This document shows positions 7,644-14,386 of a stretch of DNA of 40,716 nt, one piece after another. The translations under genes and the position numbers were made by a program. Numbering within the stretch: the first letter of the stretch is position 1; every line of letters begins with the position of its first letter. The stretch lies in the NCBI GenBank assembly GCA_903847945.1, contig CAINEY010000048.1:1-40716 (forward strand), read 5' to 3'. The notes under the pieces are model-generated. The model searched no databases. It saw nothing but the letters and a program-made list of their open reading frames with translations, and was not told the DNA's origin. The DNA comes from an uncultured bacterium (GTDB lineage: Bacteria > Bacillota_I > Bacilli_A > Erysipelotrichales > Erysipelotrichaceae).

Positions 7644-8338
7644 AGAGAGCTAATCGCTCTCTTTTTTTGAATCGGTTGTTGCTTCTGATGATATCGACAG
7701 CTGGATGATAAGGGGCATTCCAGGCAAGCCGGCCGTTTAGCGGTGCAATGGTAACGTCCAAAGAACAAGATGGCGTGATGGGCGTCACTCCAGCGGTCTT
7801 GCGGAATCTTACGTTTAAGCTTATGTTCTGCTTTTACGGGGTCATCGCTTAAGGCGACGATACCTAAACGTTGGGTGACCCTTAACACATGCGTATCGAC
7901 GGCTAATCCCGGTTGATGAAAGGCCACGGCGACGATGACATTGGCGGTCTTTCTTCCGATACCCGGCAATTTTACCAAGGTATCAAAGTCATCAGGGAGC
8001 TCCCCGTGATACTCTTCTACCAACACCTGGGATAAGCCCAACAGGCTTTTAGCTTTGTTTCGATAGAGACCGATGGATCGTAAATGGTACTCAAGATCAC
8101 TCAATTCGGCAGTAGCCATCGTGGCTGCATCCGGATAAACCCTAAAGAGATCCGGAGTAACTTTATTTACGGCAACATCGGTCGTTTGTGCCGACAAAAT
8201 CACAGCTACGGCCAGTTGAAACGGCGTTTTAAAATTCAATTCACACCCGGCGTTGGGAAACATCTTTTCCGCAACACTCAACAGGGTCTCAACGGGTGTT
8301 GCGTTGGCCTTCATGAAGTTGCTGAAGTGTGGTTCCAT
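7640..8338 (-). CDS. nth: Endonuclease III
   Basis: Bifunctional DNA glycosylase/AP lyase that removes oxidised pyrimidines. The helix-hairpin-helix LPGIGRKTANVIV contains the catalytic lysine K130. The catalytic aspartate is D148 (AVDTHV). The iron-sulphur cluster loop is complete: C198-x6-C205-x2-C208-x5-C214. The 232-residue length is normal. The start is uncertain: 8338 has AAGG directly abutting the ATG, while an internal ATG at 8314 has no ribosome site. Either way the gene overlaps the end of dnaD. The stop overlaps the convergent ponA stop. Confidence 0.95.
   Translation of the reverse strand: MEPHFSNFMKANATPVETLLSVAEKMFPNAGCELNFKTPFQLAVAVILSAQTTDVAVNKVTPDLFRVYPDAATMATAELSDLEYHLRSIGLYRNKAKSLLGLSQVLVEEYHGELPDDFDTLVKLPGIGRKTANVIVAVAFHQPGLAVDTHVLRVTQRLGIVALSDDPVKAEHKLKRKIPQDRWSDAHHAILFFGRYHCTAKRPACLECPLSSSCRYHQKQQPIQKKRAISSL
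7642..7668 (+). terminator. Terminator of recU-ponA
   Basis: A 9-bp stem AAAGAGAGC/GCTCTCTTT (7642-7650, 7656-7664) and a run of seven T (7662-7668). It begins inside the ponA stop codon and lies entirely within the 3' coding end of nth. Confidence 0.85.
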
Positions 8339-8828
8339 CCTTAAGCCATGTCGAAAGGATGCGATCGATGTAAGCGAAGTTCAATTTATTGTAGATCAAG
8401 GCTTCACGTAGCGCCAAAACGACGAAGTCATCGTTCATCCGTTGACGCCAATCCGTCAATTTATCGATCTCATGCGAACTCAACGGGCGGCCGAATTCAC
8501 GTTCAAAAACACTCAAGAGATCGGTCGTGATCAAAGGGACTTTCTTCTCTTCGAACAATGCGTTCAAGTTGTAGGCAACCCGAGTACCACTGACATCGAT
8601 CGAGAGGTATCCCTTTTTGCACAATGAAGCAATCACTTTATCGGTCTTCTCGGGTTTCATGCCGCATTGAGCTGCCAGATCCTCTAGGATGATGTTACGG
8701 CCCAGTTTATTCAGATGCAGAAGTTGCAAAGCAATCAACGCTTCCTCGGCATTTAGACCCAATTCCTGCACATGGTCCAATAACCAGATTCGAACATCCA
8801 CATGCGGTGCTTCATACCATTTACTCAT
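8289..8828 (-). CDS. dnaD: DnaD-family primosomal protein
   Basis: DnaD helps load the replicative helicase during initiation and restart in Bacillota. The 179-residue product has an N-terminal winged-helix domain (ILEDLAAQCGMKPEKTDKVI) and a C-terminal DnaD/DnaB2 domain (FEREFGRPLSSHEIDKLTDW, then ALIYNKLNFAYIDRILSTW). It is shorter than Bacillus DnaD (~232 aa). The order YpmB-like, dnaD, nth, with ponA-recU next door, repeats the Bacillus neighbourhood, here with ponA-recU inverted into a convergent position. Its start overlaps the upstream gene by 8 nt. Confidence 0.9.
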   Translation of the reverse strand: MSKWYEAPHVDVRIWLLDHVQELGLNAEEALIALQLLHLNKLGRNIILEDLAAQCGMKPEKTDKVIASLCKKGYLSIDVSGTRVAYNLNALFEEKKVPLITTDLLSVFEREFGRPLSSHEIDKLTDWRQRMNDDFVVLALREALIYNKLNFAYIDRILSTWLKDGTTLQQLHEGQRNTR

Positions 8829-9294
8829 ACCTTAAGTCCACCTTCCATAGTTCTATACGTGTTATCGGATCAACAAGGATTTCCATCTCAGGACTGTGGA
8901 TGCGTAGCACCGTCTGTCCTTGATAATAACTCAAACTCGTCTCGACGGCTTCGCCATAGGTGGAGTTAGCCCACGCTTTGGCATCATCGAAATCAAATGC
9001 ATCGACAGGGCTATCCCCCAGCACGGTTCCCCCTTCAGCCACGTGAACGTAGCGTAGAGTCTCCTTACGGCAGCGAAGTGTCAAGATTCGAATCACGCGG
9101 GTCGAATCATCCAACACCAGGCAACTCGTGTACCCCAACTCTTCTTCGACCTCATTCTTCCATCGTTGAGTGTCCTGATCAGCAAAGAGCACAACCGCAC
9201 TGACTTGATACACCAGGGTTGTAATGACAATCAACACAATGGTGCCTAAAAGCACCCCACTGATCAGCATGTTTTTCAGTGCCGAGTTTTTCAT
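8821..9294 (-). CDS. YpmB-like membrane-anchored protein (DUF5590/PepSY-like)
   Basis: 157 residues with an N-terminal signal anchor (MLISGVLLGTIVLIVITTLVY) and an extracellular domain of two similar halves rich in aromatic residues. Position directly before dnaD is that of ypmB in Bacillus, and the length agrees. The function of YpmB is not known. The ATG follows the -10 hexamer by only 6 nt, so the transcript probably begins at the start codon itself. The AGAGG just before the ATG is too close to act as a normal ribosome site. Confidence 0.7.
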   Translation of the reverse strand: MKNSALKNMLISGVLLGTIVLIVITTLVYQVSAVVLFADQDTQRWKNEVEEELGYTSCLVLDDSTRVIRILTLRCRKETLRYVHVAEGGTVLGDSPVDAFDFDDAKAWANSTYGEAVETSLSYYQGQTVLRIHSPEMEILVDPITRIELWKVDLRYE

Positions 9295-9300
9295 GCCTCT

Positions 9301-9309
9301 ATCTTATCA
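9301..9309 (-). promoter_or_regulatory. Extended -10 promoter of the ypmB-like/dnaD/nth unit
   Basis: Minus strand TGATAAGAT (extended TGA, -10 TAAGAT at 9301-9306). I see no convincing -35. Six nt separate it from the ATG at 9294, the spacing expected between -10 and transcription start. Confidence 0.6.
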
Positions 9310-9356
9310 AAACCACAAGGGCTCGCCTACCCTTTTTCAACAAAGCCCTAAGACTG

Positions 9357-9365
9357 TGCTAAAAT
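9357..9365 (+). promoter_or_regulatory. Extended -10 promoter of the 9373 gene
   Basis: Plus strand TGCTAAAAT within CTGTGCTAAAAT, with a weak -35 candidate TCAACA (9337-9342, 17-nt spacer). The ATG at 9373 begins 7 nt after the -10. The same 12-mer stands before tmcAL. Confidence 0.65.
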
Positions 9366-9372
9366 AATGGGG

Positions 9373-9876
9373 ATGAAAAAGCTTCGCCTGACCCGAGTGA
9401 TTCCCTTGATCGCTGCGGTGATCTTGATCCTGATAGCCTATTTGATCTTTGCTTCCCGGCGTCAAACCCTGAGCTATTTTGAGTATTTTGCGGAAGAACA
9501 GGTTCCATACAAGGATCTGATCGACGTGTTGGATGAAACACCTCGCGCTTTTTTCTTCTGTACGCAAGACAATGCCGATTGCCGTTATATCGACACGAAA
9601 ATGATTCGCGTCTTGATCGATGACGCCAACACGACCCGATTCGATCACATCACGCTGGTTGATACCGCGACCATGAATCCGGCGATCCTCCCAAGCGTCA
9701 CCAAAGCTACGTTGGGGTTTGCGCACGTTCCGGCCTTCGCGATCCTCTCATATCGAAACGACAAAATCATCGTCCATGCCGTCCTGGAATGGACCACTGA
9801 GACCCCCTTCACCAGTCTTAACCTCAAGGACTGGATGAAAGAGAATGATCTCTGGCTCAACGAATACACCAATTAA
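9373..9876 (+). CDS. Membrane-anchored protein, thioredoxin-fold-like, unknown function
   Basis: 167 residues from the ATG at 9373. An N-terminal signal anchor (VIPLIAAVILILIAYLIFA) is followed by an extracellular domain. That domain shows a thioredoxin-like pattern by eye: a beta strand leading into a cysteine pair (FFFCTQDNADCRYID, C-x6-C), a helix, a strand (HITLVDT), and HVPAFAILSYRNDKII, where the VP could be the cis-proline of that fold. The C-x6-C spacing is not the redox CxxC, so redox activity is doubtful. I do not recognise a named family. An ATG at 9367 is also in frame, but the promoter position favours 9373. Confidence 0.6.
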   Translation: MKKLRLTRVIPLIAAVILILIAYLIFASRRQTLSYFEYFAEEQVPYKDLIDVLDETPRAFFFCTQDNADCRYIDTKMIRVLIDDANTTRFDHITLVDTATMNPAILPSVTKATLGFAHVPAFAILSYRNDKIIVHAVLEWTTETPFTSLNLKDWMKENDLWLNEYTN

Positions 9877-9896
9877 AAACGCCATCGGCGTTTTTT
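9875..9896. terminator. Bidirectional terminator between the 9373 gene and mtnN
   Basis: A 9-bp stem AAAAACGCC/GGCGTTTTT with a 3-nt loop, flanked by A on one side and T on the other. It ends the plus gene and lies across the last codon of mtnN, so it can serve both convergent units. Confidence 0.88.
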
Positions 9897-10581
9897 AGTT
9901 CATCAAACTGACTAATTGTTCACACAATTGGGCGCTGCGTTCACTGGCTTTGTGCAAATAGGCATCAAAGGTCATTTCATTGTGCGGATGAATGACCAGA
10001 TCTGAAATCGATCGAATCACCAAGAACGGGATCTGCAGTTTTGAAGCGACATGGGCCAGCGCTGCCCCTTCCATTTCCACCGCCAACGCCTCTGGATAAT
10101 GGGCTAAAATCTCCGCAACCTGAGCTTCGGTGGAAATAAACTGCTGACCGGAAACCAGCGGGCCAATGTGTAAACGTTCAACACCGTTCAAATCGGACAA
10201 TAGCTTCAATAAGCAAGGATCAGCTTTGAACACCATCCGATTTTCAGGGCTAAAGCTTCGAGGATTCCCAAAGACACTGATGTCGAAATCGTGATACGTC
10301 AGTTGATCGGCCGCAATCAGGTCCAAGACCTTAAGATCGGGATGAAGTCCACCGGCTGTCCCCACATTGAGAATCGTCGTTAAGGGGTAGTGTTGAGACG
10401 CCAGCGTCAAGGCCATGGCCGCATTCACCAGCCCGATACCGCTCTCAAACAACACGACGTCTTGACGGCTCAACTTTCCTTTCAGATAGGTATGTTTGTC
10501 AATGATCTCGGTCGTAATCTCCGACATGCGTTGCTCTATGGCTTTCACTTCTTCACGCATCGCTCCGATAATCGCTATCAT
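9895..10581 (-). CDS. mtnN: 5'-methylthioadenosine/S-adenosylhomocysteine nucleosidase
   Basis: Hydrolyses methylthioadenosine and S-adenosylhomocysteine to adenine plus the thio-sugar, removing products that inhibit methyltransferases. The 228-residue protein starts MIAIIGAMREEV and carries GTAGGL, VEMEGAALAHVA and RSISD, the active-site blocks of the family. I start at 10581, where ATG overlaps the upstream methyltransferase stop as ATGA, with AAAGGGG just before. A longer frame adds six codons. It ends the parE-to-mtnN run and has a terminator at its 3' end. Confidence 0.94.
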   Translation of the reverse strand: MIAIIGAMREEVKAIEQRMSEITTEIIDKHTYLKGKLSRQDVVLFESGIGLVNAAMALTLASQHYPLTTILNVGTAGGLHPDLKVLDLIAADQLTYHDFDISVFGNPRSFSPENRMVFKADPCLLKLLSDLNGVERLHIGPLVSGQQFISTEAQVAEILAHYPEALAVEMEGAALAHVASKLQIPFLVIRSISDLVIHPHNEMTFDAYLHKASERSAQLCEQLVSLMN

Positions 10582-11276
10582 GATTTCCCCTTTCGGCACG
10601 CCAGGAAGTACTTCTCGGCCTGCGGATTAACTCCTTCACTGAAATCCGAACTGACTACAACAGACCAAGAGAAGCGTTTCAGCCAACGTTTCAATTGTTC
10701 GAGTGAATACACCCGTTGAACAATTTGAAGGCGCTGCGGGACACCTGAGGGTCCATAGAAGACCAATTGATGATCGAGCCTGTGATTGGGTTGGGTTTGG
10801 ATCGTCCATTGGTAGGCTGTGGATCCCAAATACCCCTCTTCGATAAACTCCGTTTCAAACTCAGCCAATCGGGCTTCCGTATGAGCATCCAACAGAAACA
10901 CGCCCCCCGGTTTCAAATGATCCCACACGCTTTGAAACATCCGTTGAACTTCCGCTTCATCCAAAAGGTAATTCAGACTGTCCCCAAAACACACGATAAC
11001 ATCGTAGACCCCTAAGCCTGACAGATCGATCATCGAACGCACATGCGTCAGACACTGCGGATTACGTTCATGAAAGCGTCGGATCATGGCTTTATCGACA
11101 TCCAGCCCTTCTACCGTAAAATGAGGTGTCAATCGTTGAGCCAAGGCTCCCGTCCCACAGGCCAATTCCAACAATGTTCCCGATCGGGCCTGTTTCAACA
11201 CATAGTCCGCATATTCCTGAGTCGCTTCTGGGTCTCCGATCAGTTCATCCAACAGATCCGCCAGTTCAACGGCCAT
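10578..11276 (-). CDS. SAM-dependent methyltransferase, YqeM-like
   Basis: A class I methyltransferase of 232 residues. The SAM-binding motif I is LLELACGTGALAQRL. An acidic residue ends the next strand (VEGLDVDKAM) and GGVFLLDAHT matches the post-motif region. The place between rsfS and mtnN is that of yqeM in Bacillus. The substrate is unknown. Having an SAH nucleosidase immediately downstream makes biochemical sense. The start at 11276 overlaps rsfS by 11 nt and has GGTGG upstream. The frame runs 28 codons further up, but those codons lie inside rsfS. Confidence 0.85.
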   Translation of the reverse strand: MAVELADLLDELIGDPEATQEYADYVLKQARSGTLLELACGTGALAQRLTPHFTVEGLDVDKAMIRRFHERNPQCLTHVRSMIDLSGLGVYDVIVCFGDSLNYLLDEAEVQRMFQSVWDHLKPGGVFLLDAHTEARLAEFETEFIEEGYLGSTAYQWTIQTQPNHRLDHQLVFYGPSGVPQRLQIVQRVYSLEQLKRWLKRFSWSVVVSSDFSEGVNPQAEKYFLACRKGKS

Positions 11277-11604
11277 GTGTTTCCACCCGCTTATCGGCCC
11301 ACAGACTGTCGACTCCGTAGTATTGGCGTGTTTCCGGCAAAAACAGATGTACTGCCACACTCATTACATCCAATAAAATCCACCCGCTCTCCGGTGTTCC
11401 TTCCACGTGATGGATTGCGATCCCGGCTCGTTCATACCCTTCGAGGAGGTAGCCGCACAACGCATCGATCAAGCGAACGTTTCCGGCGGTCGCCACCACC
11501 ACATTGGGGTGAATAAAGGTTCCGTCGCTGAAATCAAACCGATCGATCGAAACAGCTTTCTTATCATCCAGAATGCTCAGCGTCAGTTCAGTCGCGTGAT
11601 CCAT
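11266..11604 (-). CDS. rsfS: Ribosomal silencing factor RsfS
   Basis: RsfS binds ribosomal protein L14 and blocks joining of the ribosomal subunits when nutrients are short. The 112-residue product has the family features: an N-terminal helix (ELTLSILDDKKA), GTFIHPNVVVATAGN, and GWILLDVMSVAVHLFLPETRQYY. AAGGAG lies 5 nt before the ATG at 11604, which decides this start over a longer frame. It overlaps the end of the nadD:yqeK gene by 17 nt. Confidence 0.93.
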   Translation of the reverse strand: MDHATELTLSILDDKKAVSIDRFDFSDGTFIHPNVVVATAGNVRLIDALCGYLLEGYERAGIAIHHVEGTPESGWILLDVMSVAVHLFLPETRQYYGVDSLWADKRVETHGR

Positions 11605-12619
11605 GAGACTCCTTCGATAAATAGGTAAGTTGAGCGTGACGAACGGCTTGGGCTGCGGCACGAAGATCTTTTCGAGCCAAATTCAACACCGCCGAGGCAT
11701 CATACCCTCGGGACGGTTCGCATTTATCCGCTATGTACAAAATCTGAGTTAATGGGTGTCCGCTTGCGCCATCGACGTGATGACCGATCGCATGCAAAAT
11801 CGCGGAGTCTCGGACTTGAAGAACCCGTCGGGCATACGCCACGGCGGTTTTCTGATGCAGGATCGGTTCCGGTTGATCCGCATAGTCCGGATCACAGAAA
11901 CTCAGCCAAGCCTTTTGTTTCGAGGTTGGCCACACTTTGGTCAGATCATGCAAGAGCGCCGCAATCTTCGCTTGATTGGGATCCATCCCATGGTGCAAAG
12001 CCAAATCAATGGCTACACTGACCACCCCGGCAATGTGAACGAATCGTTTCGATCCAACGGAAGCTTTTAGGATGGATTCCAGGTACTCCCCACGTTGAGA
12101 AGCAACCCTTATCACGGCTTCCGGGGCAACCTGAACCTGTCCTTCCCGATACCGCGTGCTCGAGAAAGCTGATATGCCGGGCACGATCAACCGCTCCATT
12201 CCCATAGGAATCTGATCCTGGGGATCTCGAGGAACGACAATAAAAGGCACCAAGGCTTTGAGGCGTTCGCTGTCTTTCCAACGGTCAAACTGGTTGGCTT
12301 GATCACTGCCGATGATCCAGCTGAACTGTACCTTCGGATACCGTTGAATCAGCGCTAAAACCGTCGTTATTGTGTAATTGGGTTGCGGAAGGTCGTCTTC
12401 GATCGGACAGACTCTCAGTTTTCGATAAGGCTTTACCATCGCTTCAAGCATCGCACAGCGTCGCTCAAAAGCGACCGGTGCTTCGTCCTTTAGCGGTGCC
12501 TGACCCGATGGAATAAACCATACCTCATCAAAGTCTCTTTCCCGAAGCGCGCTCAACGCGATCGCTAAATGTCCCTTGTGAGGAGGATTGAAACTGCCCC
12601 CGAAACAAGCGATCCGCAT
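11588..12619 (-). CDS. Fused nicotinate-nucleotide adenylyltransferase (NadD) and YqeK-type HD hydrolase
   Basis: The first ~185 residues are NadD, which adenylates nicotinate mononucleotide in NAD synthesis. They show GGSFNPPHKGHL (7-18, HxGH-type) and the SSTRYR signature (153-158). Residues ~190-343 are a YqeK-type HD domain, a family known to hydrolyse diadenosine tetraphosphate. Its metal ligands are visible: H195, H224-D225, H255, H280-H281 and D298 (YIADK). Bacillus has two separate genes here; in mycoplasmas the two are fused as seen here. The start overlaps the yhbY stop as TGATG. Both halves keep their key residues, so both are probably active. Confidence 0.93.
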   Translation of the reverse strand: MRIACFGGSFNPPHKGHLAIALSALRERDFDEVWFIPSGQAPLKDEAPVAFERRCAMLEAMVKPYRKLRVCPIEDDLPQPNYTITTVLALIQRYPKVQFSWIIGSDQANQFDRWKDSERLKALVPFIVVPRDPQDQIPMGMERLIVPGISAFSSTRYREGQVQVAPEAVIRVASQRGEYLESILKASVGSKRFVHIAGVVSVAIDLALHHGMDPNQAKIAALLHDLTKVWPTSKQKAWLSFCDPDYADQPEPILHQKTAVAYARRVLQVRDSAILHAIGHHVDGASGHPLTQILYIADKCEPSRGYDASAVLNLARKDLRAAAQAVRHAQLTYLSKESHGSRD

Positions 12620-12906
12620 CAGGGCAGCTCAATGCGCCGTTTCTCCGACGCGCGGTAAAGCACAAACGTCCGACCGATTTGAGTCACGGCTTCGGCATGC
12701 GTCTGAGCCGTCAAATCCAGCATCAGTTCCCGCACATCCGTCGGACAACTCTTCAATACGCTGATCTTGACGAGTTCATGCGCTTCCAAGGCGGTTTTCG
12801 TGCTTTCCGCCACATTGAAAGTCAATCCGTCTTTTCCGATCAGGACCAAGGCCTTGAGCGGATTGGCAAGTCCCCGCAAATACGCTTTCTGTTTGGTTGT
12901 GAGCAT
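12619..12906 (-). CDS. yhbY: YhbY-family RNA-binding protein (CRM domain)
   Basis: A 95-residue single CRM domain, a fold associated with pre-50S ribosomal particles. It starts MLTTKQKAYLRGLANPLKA and contains the GKDGL loop (normally GxxG) followed by helix and strand segments as in E. coli YhbY. The start at 12906 overlaps the yqeH stop as TAATG with no clear Shine-Dalgarno, so translation probably depends on coupling. The neighbours YqeH and RsfS also act on the ribosome. Confidence 0.9.
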   Translation of the reverse strand: MLTTKQKAYLRGLANPLKALVLIGKDGLTFNVAESTKTALEAHELVKISVLKSCPTDVRELMLDLTAQTHAEAVTQIGRTFVLYRASEKRRIELP

Positions 12907-13937
12907 TAGAGTAACGCCTTTCTGAGTGATACCCACTCCGGTTGAGCGATCGTAACCGCTACAGCTTCAAATGAACCTTTCAGACTTAACCAACCCACCC
13001 CGGCGATCACCACATCCATCCCATCGACACCATCCGTTGCCAACACTGTTTCAGGCACGTTGGTGAGTTGAGGGACATGGGTCGAAATGTAGGCTTTCGC
13101 CCGGGGACCGCTGCGGTGGATCGGGCATTCATCCGATACATAAACGGTAACGCTCGAAGAGTCGGTAGCGATGATACGTAAGGCGGCCAGATCCCCCAGA
13201 ATGAAGGTCTGTTCGCCGGTGATCTGGTACGTCTGGGGTTTAAGTGGAGCCGTAATCGCATAACGGGCTGCTTCTTCGACACTGAGCCCCTCTAGGGCAT
13301 TTACGACGTGAAACCCTGGAGTATCGTAGAGCCGTTTCCCATCAAAGGGAATGGCTTGGATGGCCAAGGTGGTATGAGCATGTGAGGAAACGGTCAACTG
13401 TTGACTTCGGGTCAACGCGTTGATGAGCGAACTCTTCCCGGCATTCACCATCCCGGCAATGATGATATCACCTTCAGTTTCCACCAGGCGTTGCCGAAGA
13501 AAATCCACCGATTCCCGATCCCGTACCGAGACTGTGAAGGCATCCAAAACCCGTAACCGCCGCCCTTTGAGACTGCGCTGAACCAGGCGACTGATTTTCG
13601 ATACACTCAATGTCTTGGGTAAAAGATCCCGTTTAGTGAAGACCAACACGACTTCTTTATCGTGTAACGAATCGTCCAGTACATCCAGAAGTCGGGGATC
13701 AAAGTTGACGAGATCGATCAGTACCACCAGAGTTCCTTCGATCACGCGGATCTCACGCAAGACCTGGGTCAATTCAATGGCTGAATCCCGGACCAATCGG
13801 GTATCCCCATAGTGTTTCAATCGAAAACACCGTTGACACAACGACTGGTCTTCACGGGTGCGATACCCCGGTTGATCAGCCGAGCTCGATTGAAAGGGTG
13901 CTCCACACCCCGGACAACACGGTTTTACAGTTTCCAT
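12906..13937 (-). CDS. yqeH: Ribosome biogenesis GTPase YqeH (circularly permuted)
   Basis: YqeH is needed for assembly of the small ribosomal subunit. The N-terminal zinc finger is visible as C8-x2-C11 and C34-x2-C37. The GTPase motifs are in permuted order: G4 TKRD (101-104) comes before the P-loop GMVNAGKSS (162-170), followed by switch residues and DTPGFH (G3). A C-terminal domain of ~120 residues follows. Length 343 is close to Bacillus YqeH (366). GGAG precedes the ATG. It overlaps yqeG by 13 nt. Confidence 0.95.
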   Translation of the reverse strand: METVKPCCPGCGAPFQSSSADQPGYRTREDQSLCQRCFRLKHYGDTRLVRDSAIELTQVLREIRVIEGTLVVLIDLVNFDPRLLDVLDDSLHDKEVVLVFTKRDLLPKTLSVSKISRLVQRSLKGRRLRVLDAFTVSVRDRESVDFLRQRLVETEGDIIIAGMVNAGKSSLINALTRSQQLTVSSHAHTTLAIQAIPFDGKRLYDTPGFHVVNALEGLSVEEAARYAITAPLKPQTYQITGEQTFILGDLAALRIIATDSSSVTVYVSDECPIHRSGPRAKAYISTHVPQLTNVPETVLATDGVDGMDVVIAGVGWLSLKGSFEAVAVTIAQPEWVSLRKALL

Positions 13938-14386
13938 CGTTTCTCCACACGGCGCAAGAGCCGAGTCAACAGATGCGTATCTTCAGCAATCGGATCCAAG
14001 AGCACGACCGGGCACCTCAGTGCCTTCGCCAGCCATCCATCCGTCACCCATTGATCGCCCACGACGATCACATCACGCTCAGCGATGTGATGCTGCTTTA
14101 GCCATGGTTTGACCCACCAGGTCAAAGGTTTCATCGCCCGCATCAATATGGGTAAATTCAGCGTCTCTGACACCCGGCGCTGCCGATCGGTCAGATTGTT
14201 GGTGCATAACAAGATGCGAACATCCTGACTTAGTTGCCTTACGTGCGCAGCAACCCCCGAATCTATCTCGGCCCCCCGCGGAGCGAGAATCGTATTATCG
14301 ATATCCAAGAGCACTACCGGTTGAGGAGTCCCCAACATTGAAAGCACCTCGGCATTGACTTCCAGAATCGAATGACGTCGCATCAT
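13925..14386 (-). CDS. yqeG: HAD-superfamily phosphatase YqeG
   Basis: A 153-residue HAD subfamily IIIA phosphatase. Motif I is D28-I-D30-N-T, motif II is LCTNN and motif III is [10 protein letters not shown]. The physiological substrate of YqeG is not established; the family relative Gep4 dephosphorylates phosphatidylglycerophosphate. The start is either 14386 or the adjacent ATG 14383, both overlapping the parC stop. The gene order yqeG-yqeH follows Bacillus, but aroE, which lies between yqeH and yhbY there, is missing here. Confidence 0.9.
   Translation of the reverse strand: MMRRHSILEVNAEVLSMLGTPQPVVLLDIDNTILAPRGAEIDSGVAAHVRQLSQDVRILLCTNNLTDRQRRVSETLNLPILMRAMKPLTWWVKPWLKQHHIAERDVIVVGDQWVTDGWLAKALRCPVVLLDPIAEDTHLLTRLLRRVEKRWKL

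Noticed and set aside
11276-11360. Longer start for the YqeM-like methyltransferase
   Set aside because: The extra codons (MWQYICFCRKHAN...) lie inside rsfS, have no homology feel, and the internal ATG has a ribosome site.
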